Shown here: positions 26,493 to 36,165 of the stretch, one piece after another
Position numbering within the stretch: position 1 is the first letter of the stretch
Layout of the letters: every line of letters begins with the position of its first letter
Assembly (NCBI GenBank): GCA_949358305.1
Contig: OX442315.1
Span: 18,440,427 to 18,504,426, forward strand
DNA length: 64,000 bases
Direction of reading: 5' to 3'
DNA from: Strigamia acuminata
Lineage: Eukaryota; Arthropoda; Chilopoda; Geophilomorpha; Linotaeniidae
Made by a program: the position numbers and the translations under genes
The notes under the pieces: model-generated
What the model was told of the DNA's origin: nothing
Databases searched by the model: none
What the model saw: only the letters and a program-made list of their open reading frames with translations

Positions 26493-26800
26493 TAATTTCC
26501 AATTGGAGGGTTCATCCAACTTGTATTGGTGTTTCTAAATCAGAGGAGATTTTAAGATTTTTTTTAATGCATTCGCTGAAGGATCGCACAACTCTTGCGC
26601 CGACGCCATAACAAACGCGTGTTTTGGATTTATTGCTGGATAAACAAAAACTTCGCTTGATTAGGGACAAGAGGCTGCAGACGGAAGTACGATCGGACAT
26701 TTTGGCGTTGCGATTGGCCCCCTCAGATGAGAAATTCAATGTAGCGAAAGAGTTACAGAGTATTCGTGAAAAAGTGGGGAGTCGTGGACAATTTGAATGA
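26493..26800 (+). pseudogene. terminal-exon-like frame with one in-frame stop
   Basis: The acceptor-like acttattacgttttgccag starts a frame reading ISNWRVHPTCIGVSKSEEIL ... LKDRTTLAPTP, then TAA (26,609-26,611). The same frame continues QTRVLDLLLDKQKLRLIRDK, then LALRLAPSDEKFNVAKELQSI and REKVGSRGQFE-TGA. The downstream part is strongly protein-like (basic, amphipathic helix pattern), which suggests one coding segment interrupted by a nonsense change. It could instead be two unrelated pieces. Helical, Leu/Lys/Arg-rich C-termini occur in many transposon-derived DNA-binding proteins, but no family can be named. Confidence 0.35.
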
Positions 26801-27880
26801 TTGAGTTAGAATAGTTTTCCGGTAAATGGAACCTTTTGGAAAAATTTGAAGAGTTTAATTAAACAGTTGAATAAAAATAAAACTAGATTATTAGTGTTAT
26901 GGGCATATAGTACAATGTATAATTAGACATTTTTCTGGAGTGTAATGTCAACCCTGAACTTGGTATAGTATGCTATGTAATTAACCTGAAGTTGAGAAAT
27001 GTGAAACAGGGATATAATTAAATATAAATACATACCCGTATGAAGTTGTTAAGTTATGGATTCAAGCTGTGAAATTCACTTGTCTTAAAATTTAAGGATT
27101 AAGGGGCTTTTTGGACAAAAATGTGGGCAATGCAATCTCCAAGAATTAAGCAGTTATTTACTCTCTTTTCTGCTAATGTGGGCCGAAGATGTAATTGAAG
27201 ATGAAGATGGTTATGTACTCGACGAATGTTGTTGACGGGTTTAGTTTATCGTCTGTGATAGAGATTATCTAGTTTAATTGGCCAGGATTGCTGGTATCGG
27301 TAATTTACATCTTTCCATTTGCAGCGGCCCAAATGCAATTTTTTTTTGTAATTTAATTTTTTTTTAAATTTAAACGAGCGAATATAATTTTAGCATTATT
27401 TATTAGTTTTATCGTGTAGTAGTTGAGTCTAAATTCACAGTAGTTTTTACTAAAATTGACATTTAGATTTTTCTTTGCGTGTTTATTTATATGAGCTAAA
27501 AACTCTACACTAAACTCATAGCGAATAAATTAGGATGAATACTCGTCTACAAACAAATATACAATATATAACACACAGCTACGTCTATGTTTTAAGAAAA
27601 ATAATGCATTATTAAATTCCTTTTCAAAAGGACACGAAAGCTCCGCCTTTGTGTGCAGGGTTGGCATCTCCGCATAGCACGCTATTGAAAGCCGTGCGCC
27701 GTTGAGAATGAACAAAAAAAACCCTGCGTAGCAGTGGTAAAAATGTCTACCATTGCGAATTTTTATGTTAAATTAATTGTATTTCGTGTAGAAAGGGTGA
27801 ATTTTAAGCTAATTATATTATTATTTCATTTCATCAAACATTAAGAGCACAATGAAGCATTTACTTTGTTTGCTCTTCAG

Positions 27881-28128
27881 CTGAAAAATGGGCAGTTTTT
27901 AAATTTAATTGCTTAGACAAGTTTTCTAAAGCTACACCAGTTAAAAGTTTGGATGTAATTTTATGTCCACAATATGCAAATAAAGTTTTTGCAGAGCAGA
28001 GTGGTGATTGGTTAGTCTTTTCCTATAACTTTGAAAAGAATAACAAGTGCTTCGAAAACACGAGCAGTTCAGGCGAGTGGAAAGAAATTAAGAGCGTCAT
28101 TATAAAGTTTGAGAGGAAAAAGTTGTAA
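27881..28128 (+). CDS. terminal-exon-like ORF, 81 codons, unknown protein
   Basis: A consensus acceptor (tttgtttgctcttcag) is followed, after two bases completing a split codon, by EKWAVFKFNCLDKFSKATPV, then VILCPQYANKVFAEQSGDWL and ...KSVIIKFERKKL-TAA. There is no ATG before Met-less residue 1, so it must be a downstream exon or a decayed gene. Composition, Trp/Cys content and the beta-strand-like alternation look like genuine protein. Upstream partner exons are not found; the nearest + candidate is the stop-containing frame at 26.5-26.8 kb. Confidence 0.4.
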
Positions 28129-28129
28129 A

Positions 28130-29755
28130 ATTCAAATGTAATTAAAGTTAGTAATCAGAAAATTCACCAGAGGTAAAACGATAGGACTAAGAAGAGAACA
28201 AATTAAAGCGGAGAAGTTGCGGGTCGAATGGCAGCGTGACAAATTTGGTTAGTTACTCATTTTAGACCTTTTTAAGCATCACACTCACTTAGAAATACTG
28301 TCGCAAACTGAATTTGATTCAATAATAATGCAGAAAAGTGATTTTTTTGACAAACAATGTTCCCGAGAGTTGGTCGAAGGTGATTCAATTGTTAAATTTG
28401 GTTGAAAGAATCACGTTTGATGCAATTGAACATTGTTCGGTAATTTAATAAGAAGTTAGCGTTAAGGAAATAAGATTTCCTTGCTGTTTGAATTGCGGAA
28501 CTGTAGAGTTTTCGTCGTTCGAATAACGGCTAAAAACTAGCACGGGAAATCTGCGTCCTTGCAGAAACGAAAGAAAAAATTACAAATTTGTTGTTTTAAT
28601 TTCTAAATGAAGAAATTAAGGATAATTTAGAAAAATTGTCAACTTTTATTGCAAATTTTATACGAGCAATCGTAAACTGCACTAACTTCAACGGATGTAT
28701 ACAAAAAATATAGTTTACAAAATGACAAGCTTTTAATATATAGAAAAATTGATGCGTTTTATTAAAAATTTAGACAATATTTTCAAAATACGTTCGAAAT
28801 CTTCTGCCGCCTTATTTGTCTTGAAGTGTCCGCCGGATATGTCGGCAATGCATTGAAAGCGGCAGATTCTTACAAAACTTTGTGACCGCAAAATTTACTT
28901 GACACAAAATTAAAAATGATAAACATGATTTTTAGTATCTTCTTAAAATTCCTCGTAATTTGTTGACATAAAACATGATTTTAATAGCATTAATCAAGCA
29001 TACATCTTTTACGGCGCAGCTCCTACAAGAAAAGATGAGTTTGTTTGCTTTATTCGAAGGAAAATAAACAAAATCACCAATAATCGATGATGCACGATAC
29101 GAAAGTACGTGTGCATTATAGTAAAATACATGTGCGTAGACATATTAGCTATAATGGTTTGTATTTTGACTGATTAGTTAGGCCTATGCTAGATTCGCGG
29201 GTTGCGGATTCGTAATGCAAAACTTTAGATTTAGGTCTATATCAACAAACAATTTAGTTGAAGAACCAAGAAAATATACACAAATGGGTATGCAAATTGC
29301 TAATTTGTTGGAATCAAGAATGCCAAAAGTACTATTTGTAATGAAAATGTTTGTTTAAAATTTCACTGACCATCGAACATTTTTGAAATGACTCGGAGAT
29401 CTTTACAACGACTTTTGAGTGGCTAAAATACAGAATAAGTTATCACGAATTGTAAGAAAATATTTTCATTATATTTTCAATTCAGTTTTACTAACTTTTG
29501 AATAGTTTTCAATGATTTTTTGAGCGATTAATGCAAATTTTGCTACGCCCGACGTTGTGCGCGTGGATTCTTCAGATCGGTTTTCGGCCGTAGTTTAAAT
29601 TCTCAGCCAATGAAACCGATAAACAATCAGTTACTAACATAAATAGATTTAGTTTGCTATGTTGATGAAGTATTAATAGATATATATATTCATTCGATAT
29701 ATATTTAATAAGGCATTTATTTACCTTCACGGGTTGATGACATCCACACGCAGGT
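28130..29755. other. central domain, nothing identifiable
   Basis: AT-rich sequence with CpG-containing spots near 28,800-28,870 (ccgccggatatgtcggc) and 29,545-29,595. No ORF or repeat of note. Confidence 0.4.
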
Positions 29756-29759
29756 AGAA

Positions 29760-29966
29760 TTGATGGTAATTTCCAAATGGTTTGTATTCACCATTGCGAA
29801 ATCGAAGTTATATTTGTCAGAATTGCGTGCTGTTCAATTACTTATTGACTATTTATCTGCAGAATCTCGACAGCAAATAATTTGTTTATGCAATTGCATT
29901 TTGAATGACGCGCAAACGGTGCGCTCCGTTTCGGAAAAATTTCAAATTTTTGCCTCCAAGGATTAG
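29760..29966 (+). CDS. exon-like ORF, 68 codons, unrecognised
   Basis: The frame MVISKWFVFTIAKSKLYLSE continues LRAVQLLIDYLSAESRQQII, and ends SEKFQIFASKD-TAG. A caccacgcag-type acceptor lies just upstream (cacacgcag ending ~29,754). The C-terminal half looks helical and protein-like. It may be a terminal exon. Family unknown. Confidence 0.25.
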   Translation: MMVISKWFVFTIAKSKLYLSELRAVQLLIDYLSAESRQQIICLCNCILNDAQTVRSVSEKFQIFASKD

Positions 29967-30217
29967 AAATTCGAATGTTTTTAAATACGGTAGAATCTAT
30001 TGTTAACGTTATGTATTTTTAAAATCCGAAATAATAAGCCGCTTTGATTGATTTTGAGAAAAAAAACATCGCAAATTAGGTTTAGTTTGCTAATCATTGA
30101 GAAGAACAATAGTGGGGTTCGTTTGTGTCAATTGTGACTGAAAATAAGGTGATTTTTACTTAAGAAGTGTGCAAAATGTAAGAAATGAGGTGAAAAAGAG
30201 GGAAAATACATACTTAC

Positions 30218-30564
30218 TGATGTTTTGAAGTGAGTTTTGGGTGGGTAAAAGTTAAAGTCAGCAATAGAGAATGGGAAAAGCGTGCGTATATTGAGTACGC
30301 GGTTGGAGCCATGTTTGATGGTTCGAAATGAGAAGCATTAGTGGCGTTCAATTCAAACTTAACAGGATTTTTTAAAAAATCTTGGTTATTTGGATTATCC
30401 GCGTATTCTGCGTACAATCTACTGACGTTCCGTGTTGTATTTTGCAAATAATTTATGTAATGAGGATTTCCGAAATTATATCTGGTGAGTTTGAACGCCA
30501 ATATTGTCAATATGCAAAACGATTGATTCGCTTTTGATTTGTAATTAACTGGTTTGTAATTAAC
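30218..30564 (-). CDS. internal-exon-like frame on minus strand, 347 bp
   Basis: On the minus strand an acceptor (ttagtacttcag) and a consensus donor (ca|gtaagtatg) bound 347 bp that are open throughout in one frame. It starts VNYKPVNYKSKANQSF and runs through RYNFGNPHYINYLQNTTRNV, YAEYADNPNNQDFLKNPVKF and HFEPSNMAPTAYSIYARFSH. Asn/Tyr-rich, possibly extracellular (several N-x-S/T sites). The stop seen in an unspliced reading is created by the donor itself (GTAAG). This is the best exon candidate in the central domain, but no flanking exons or family can be given. Confidence 0.45.
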
Positions 30565-30569
30565 CTGAA

Positions 30570-33445
30570 GTACTAAGTTTAACAATTCATGAATTTAGGT
30601 TTATGAAATGGAAAAGAAGAGTTAGTTTTGGGTATTTTATCGGCTCATTTTCAATAGTGCGCTTTCTTTACAAAACCATTCAAACTCACGGAAAAACGTG
30701 ACGGAATTTGATTTTATTGCGTAATAAGTTAACGGGAATCGTTTAGGAGTGTTTCTATTTGGATTTTCCAGTATTGATGTAGTTATTTGGATTTGTTTTT
30801 ATACTTTAGCTTGGTTTGTAGTACATATTTTTCATGCGGCAATTTGCGGCAATGTTTTTCGATTGTAGAAAAATTATTTTTTCTTTCTTAATTAAACTGT
30901 AATGGTTAGTAACGTTGGTTTAAATTGTAGATATAGTTATTAGGAAGTTCATCTTCGTATTGAAGATATACAATCTATTTGTGAAAGAGTTTAAAATTAA
31001 ATTTGTTTTTGTTCCAATTTTGCGCACCTTTTTTGAGCATCTAAATATGAGCAAACTTATATTTTTTTTCTAAATGGACTAAAATTATCATTAAATTGCG
31101 TTTCCATATTTAGCACAATTAATTCTTAAAAAATTTTGAAGGTGTAAGAAGAGTTTTTAGGTAAAAAAAATCGAGTTTTAACTTTTTGAGTCGTTGAAAT
31201 GCGGTCTCGTGTATAGGAATTAGCCAATCGTAGATGTATTTTACACATTTTTTTGCCGATTTTTTTGTGCAATTATTATTTTAATGTTAAATCTCACATT
31301 TCAAGATTTTAAATAAAAAAAATGAATGTAATAACTTGAGTTTTCTGAATCTTGGTTTTGCTTTACTCGCCAAAAAGTTCAGTTAGGCCTACTGTGGTCA
31401 TTGCAGACTCATTTTTACATTAGTTTTTGCTTGTTTTAACAATATACGAATGATTTACGAAGAAACAAATGAAATTAATAGAATAAATAGCAAAATATGA
31501 ATAGAAATCAAACTGTTTAATTGATTTTTGATTGAATCTCTTTGACCGAAGATTTTCCCCGGGCATTCGGTGATTGCGAATTCAGTCGTTTTCTTAGGAA
31601 CTAAGAAATTTGAAAGGAAAGAATGCTTGTAATATTTTTTCTGGTAAGAAATTATAAAACTCAATCGTAGTCATTGATACACTTATACATACCGGTATAT
31701 ATATAACTTTTTTTTTTATTAAATTAGTGTTTAAGCGTGGTGAATTGTGTAGAATTACTTCTCATTCTGTTAGTTTTGACTAGAAAGCAACTTTTTATTA
31801 ATGTTTTCAAGTAGTTTTAAGGAAACTGTTTACAATCAAATTTTATTGGCTTAGAAATGAAATCGTATGCAGCAGAATGTTCAAATGAGACACTATTATG
31901 CAGTTTTAGGCCATTATACTTCACATCTTTGGCTTTCAGCTAACTACGGTGACTGATTGAGGATTTAGCTCTAATTGGATTTTACTAATAGACAAAGTTT
32001 CTAACAAGTTTACAAGACTTTTAATCTTAGTTACATTTTCTCAGTGTAGCAATGGCAATTAAGTTAAGTCTAATTATTGGAAATCGGTTTTTATACGCAA
32101 ATTCTTGTTCTTTGTTTGGTAAACATATTTGATTTGACTTAGAAACCACAGAAATGTTAGAAAAACATATTGGGACAATGGGACATTAGGTGTGTTTTTG
32201 CAATTATGAAAGCTGCGGTGTTAGGGATAAAAGGAATAAAAGAAAGTATGTTTTAGGAGAAATAGCCTCGCATTTGCGTTTGTAATAAGAAGTTTATGTA
32301 GAAATATTTAAAAAATTTATTTATTTAATAGATTTGCTAAAACTTATTTTTATGCCTAAATCTTTAGATTACATTTTATACTGTATTATTAAAAAGTTTT
32401 TTTTCTGAATTTCTAGAAATCTTGAAAATTTATTTTCTTGGAAATAAAAATTAAGAAAGACGAACAGAATGTTTTTAGTTTAAATTTTAAAATAAATATA
32501 AAAATGTCAGAGAAGGATAAATGAAAGTAACTATGAAACAAAATACACAACTCTGTGGTTTAGAATTTTTGGTAATTGTGAGTTTTTTTTATCGGAGCAA
32601 ATATTTATTTAAAAAAAAATTAAATCAATTTAAATTAAACTAAGAACTTTTTAACCAGGTTGAAAGCACAAATAATTTTTACTTTCATACTTAAAAAATA
32701 GATTACTTGTAGCAATGCCTGATTGATGAATTGTTCTTGAGGTTTTTGATGACTTAGGGTTAGCATAGACTACAGGGTGGCTTCGGAACGGTGCAAATGT
32801 TTTATTGCAGGGATATTAAACAGTAGTTTTTTAAAGTTATTATTCCATTATTGGGTGTAAATGAGTTATGCAAATTTAACGACAAACTTTACAGAAAACA
32901 ATACAAAATAATGTGAATGGAGATTTTAAACCTAAATACTTTTTGAAAAAAATTTAAAAACTATTAATTAAAATATATTAGTAAATATTAATATTTTTTA
33001 ATAATAATAAACTTTTTTAAAAGTTAGTTTCAATTTATTAAAACTTTGATAAAATATTTGACATTTTTTATATTGGTTTTCCTAACTCTGATTTGTCTCA
33101 CTTATCATCCCCCAGCGCCATTGTTTTATTCGCAGCAGCGAAATAATTTTTAATAAAGTTAGAAGATAACTTTCTTTCATCATTTTTCACATTTGCAAAC
33201 AGAATTTTATGGCCGAGAGCGCTGTTGCTACTTTTAATCCCAATTTCAATTAATCATAAAAAAATGTGTGTAAAATTCATGTTGAATTAGATATGTTTGC
33301 TCCATTTCTCTTCTTCACTGGCCGGAGATCATGAAAGCAATTAATTGTGAAGTTATGGACCTTGTGTGAGGATTCTCATTGGTCAGTCGGTTGCGAATTT
33401 TGCAGGGCAGCCTCCCTCTCGTGTTGTGCGCGCGCCATTTCTTGT
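30570..33445. other. central domain, nothing identifiable
   Basis: AT-rich sequence without convincing exons. A 69-codon minus ORF at 31,455-31,664 is not supported. AT-only patches occur at 32,290-32,420 and 32,930-33,020. Confidence 0.4.
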
Positions 33446-33449
33446 TTAG

Positions 33450-33535
33450 GATTCAGCGAGTCTTGCTCTAATGATGATAAAACGACTTGGACTAATCCTA
33501 AAAGATTAGATCGAGTTAAGTACATACTTGAGTAA
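33450..33535 (+). CDS. exon-like open stretch, unrecognised
   Basis: A strong acceptor (cgccatttcttgtttag) precedes a frame reading FSESCSNDDKTTWTNPKRLD and RVKYILE-TAA. A donor-like gtacat (33,519) could end it earlier. The hydrophilic, Lys/Asp/Asn-rich peptide is protein-like. It lies 210 bp before the next exon-like segment on the same strand. Confidence 0.22.
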
Positions 33536-33745
33536 AATGAGCACACACAAAAAAATGAAAACTTATTAATACAGATTGATGAATTTCTTATCACATGTCA
33601 GTACTCGCTGCCAAGACGTTGCGCACGAGGTGATGCGCTCACTTGATTTTTTTAACAGGTAAAAATAAAGATTATTAAAGCATGATTTTTAGTTGGAAAG
33701 TCGTTTTTAACCGAAGGAAATAAATTGTTTTTGTGTAATTTTTAG

Positions 33746-33857
33746 GTAGTTTTCTCGGTCTGTTTAAAGTTTGTGCGGGAAAATGTTTTTATAGAGTCCC
33801 GTAGAAAAAGCGTCGCGTCTGCAATTACTGAAAAAGAGTCTAAGAAATTGCCGAAAA
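33746..33857 (+). CDS. internal-exon-like segment, 112 bp
   Basis: The acceptor tttgtgtaatttttag and the donor GAAAA|gtaagtt bound 112 bp, open as VVFSVCLKFVRENVFIESRR, then KSVASAITEKESKKLPK. It is basic and Ser-rich, and leaves in phase 1. The same frame stays open past the donor to 34,042. No family. May belong with the 33,450 segment, although that one ends in a stop unless its internal donor is used. Confidence 0.28.
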
Positions 33858-34518
33858 GTAAGTTTTTTTTTTGTTTTATTAATGTTCGTGTTGATTCTTG
33901 TTCAAGTTTTGTCGTTTTTATTCGTTCGGGAAAGTCGTGGTTTGTAAAATCAGTTTTTGTAAGAACAAAGAAGAAAAACTCACGTTGCGTCGCTATGCGA
34001 ACTAGGCCTATTTCTGGTCGAGGAGTCGCAAAATGGTTTTAGTTAGTTAATTTGCATCAGAAAGGTATTTTTTAAGTTTTTTTTTTTTAGTTAGTGTTTT
34101 TATATTTTAATAAGTGATAAAACACAATATAGTTTGGTTATTTATCGTTATTAAGTTGGAGAAAGAACATTTAGTTACAGTGTTAAATAGAAATAAGGAT
34201 TGTTTGGGGTTTTATACCGAAAAAGTTTGTTAAAAAGAGTACGGCAGAGTTTTGTTTTTATAAAGTGAAAAGCGGTAATGTTAGTAAATCATGGAATTTA
34301 CGGACGGTTTTCTCAAGAAAATACGTGTTTTGTTTATCAATTATAGACTTAATGATACACCAAATTAAACAACACTTAAACTTACGCAAAATTAATTAAT
34401 CAACATTAAATGGCAAGTTTAGAAACGGAAATCAAAGTATTTAACGTTGAAGCAACTCAACGAGACAAGACAAAGACAGATAAAAGCGCGCTCACCGCGA
34501 TAACAGCACTAAATTAAC

Positions 34519-34855
34519 CTAAATCAAAATTTGTAAATTTAAAATAAGTCCAAACCATTGATGATTTGCTTTAAAATTAGCTTTCAAATGCAGTCTAACC
34601 GTAAATACAAGAACGTAGATCATGAAAAACATGGAAAATGGCAGCGGCAAATGAAGAAATATTGCATCCCGCATCAACATAAAAACAAAACCTAAAATAA
34701 ATACTAAAAGAATTGTTTTTTTTAACAAACAAAAAGTAAGAATTCTGTTATACACACTTGGTTTACAAGTTTTTGATATTTTGTTTGAGTAAAGAGCGAG
34801 TAAATTGAAGTATTTGATGGTTTGATTTTTCCGTCTGGACGATGTGGGCACACGC
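34519..34855 (-). CDS. exon-like minus-strand frame with two membrane segments
   Basis: On the minus strand an acceptor-like gtcgccatttttcag is followed by VPTSSRRKNQTIKYF... and a stop after ...LILNLQILI. Two hydrophobic stretches (ILLVFILGFVFML and FSMFFMIYVLVFTV) separated by a short loop would make a hairpin membrane anchor. There is no ATG at the left edge. AT-rich DNA readily yields Phe/Leu/Ile-rich frames, so this may be chance. Confidence 0.18.
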
Positions 34856-35158
34856 TGAAAAATGGCGACTGCTTTTTGGATAGGCGGTCGGTTTTTGAAG
34901 GCGAGAGATCGCCGTATTAGAAAAATTGCTTTGCAATAACGTCAGTAAATCGACAGTAGGAAATTATAAATCATAATTTGTCGAAACGACTGTCGTTAAA
35001 ATTTCAAATAGGCTATTTGAATTAATTTTGGCTCAGATAAAATTTACGAGCTTGAAAAATTGCTTGTCACTTTTCTAAAATGTGCACATTATATTTAAAC
35101 ATGTTCGTTTATCATACCGTAAAGGTAAAAGTCTACTTTACAATTTATTTTGCTCGTT

Positions 35159-35557
35159 TCACGCTTTTATAAAACAGCACTGAAAGGTTTTACGTATAAA
35201 AATTCGTGAGCAAAAATGACACCCGCGCTCACGTTTTTCCATCCTAAAATAAAAGATACACAGAAATTTCATTATTTTATCAAGTTTTACATTTGAAACA
35301 CACATTAAAACACTTTTTATATACTTTAAATCATCTGAAGAAATAAATGTCGATATAAAATGCTGTTTATCGGCAGTTTGAGTTCTGTTAGCAAGGCAAC
35401 CCTTGACAAGTCGATTTGGGACGAATATTTCACATTGAAACGCCGAAACTTGACATATTTGATGAAAATTTATGTACCTAGTTGGTAAATCTAAATTAGG
35501 TTTGAATCTTATTGATATTAAAACTGGTAAAGGTGTATTCGTTTGATTTTTTCTCAA
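35159..35557 (-). CDS. long minus-strand open frame, possible exon(s), unrecognised
   Basis: 132 codons without a stop on the minus strand. The segment QTADKQHFISTFISSDDLKY and IKSVLMCVSNVKLDKIMKFL looks protein-like. A good internal acceptor (gtatcttttattttag) precedes RMEKRERGCHFCSRIFIRKT, which ends ...CCFIKA-TGA with a CxxC pair. It could be one ORF or an intron-containing 3' end. Family unknown. Confidence 0.2.
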   Translation of the reverse strand: MRKNQTNTPLPVLISIRFKPNLDLPTRYINFHQICQVSAFQCEIFVPNRLVKGCLANRTQTADKQHFISTFISSDDLKYIKSVLMCVSNVKLDKIMKFLCIFYFRMEKRERGCHFCSRIFIRKTFQCCFIKA

Positions 35558-36084
35558 TCCAAAAACTCATCTCGCAGCGAGCGCGCGTTGATGTTTAGAA
35601 GAAAAAACGAGTTGGTCGTTAAGAAAAATAGTTACCCTATTTCGGAGCTTAAAATTCTGCATTTAACCATCTCATTAGGTTTAATAGTGATAGTTATAAA
35701 TAATTTGATTCGTTCTGTCTAGGAGTCTTATTCTAGCAGATCAGTTTTGCGGTGTGGAACAGGCTTAAGATTGGAGACGAATGTGCGGTTTGCGAATAGG
35801 AAATTCTTTAGTAAACTGATTGGGAGATATTGTAAAAATTTATATTCACAATGTTAATGATTTGATGGCGGAAGTTTACTATATTTAATTAGTTGCTCGC
35901 GCCTAGGAAACGCTTTTCGTTGGAAAAACGGAGCAGCAAAACCCAGGGCCGCTTTCAGTTCGGGCGTGAAAAAAGCAAAAAGACGTGAAATCAATGCGGT
36001 TTTAACACTTTATAGTTAAAATATCGTTGTATTTAAACATTTTTTATAGTAATGTAAATAATTTGTTAGATTTAATGGTGTAAA

Positions 36085-36165
36085 AAGGAAAATTTTTGCT
36101 TCCGAACACCGAGCGAGGATGCGGCGCAGGCGCCATGAATAGCCAGCCGTCTCAAGTTTCATGTC
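36085..36165. promoter_or_regulatory. CpG-rich spot with NRF1-like word
   Basis: The word gatgcggcgcaggcgccatg in an AT-rich setting matches the GCGCANGCGC-type NRF1 pattern. It may be a small promoter in the central domain. No TATA or adjacent ORF confirms it. Confidence 0.2.
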
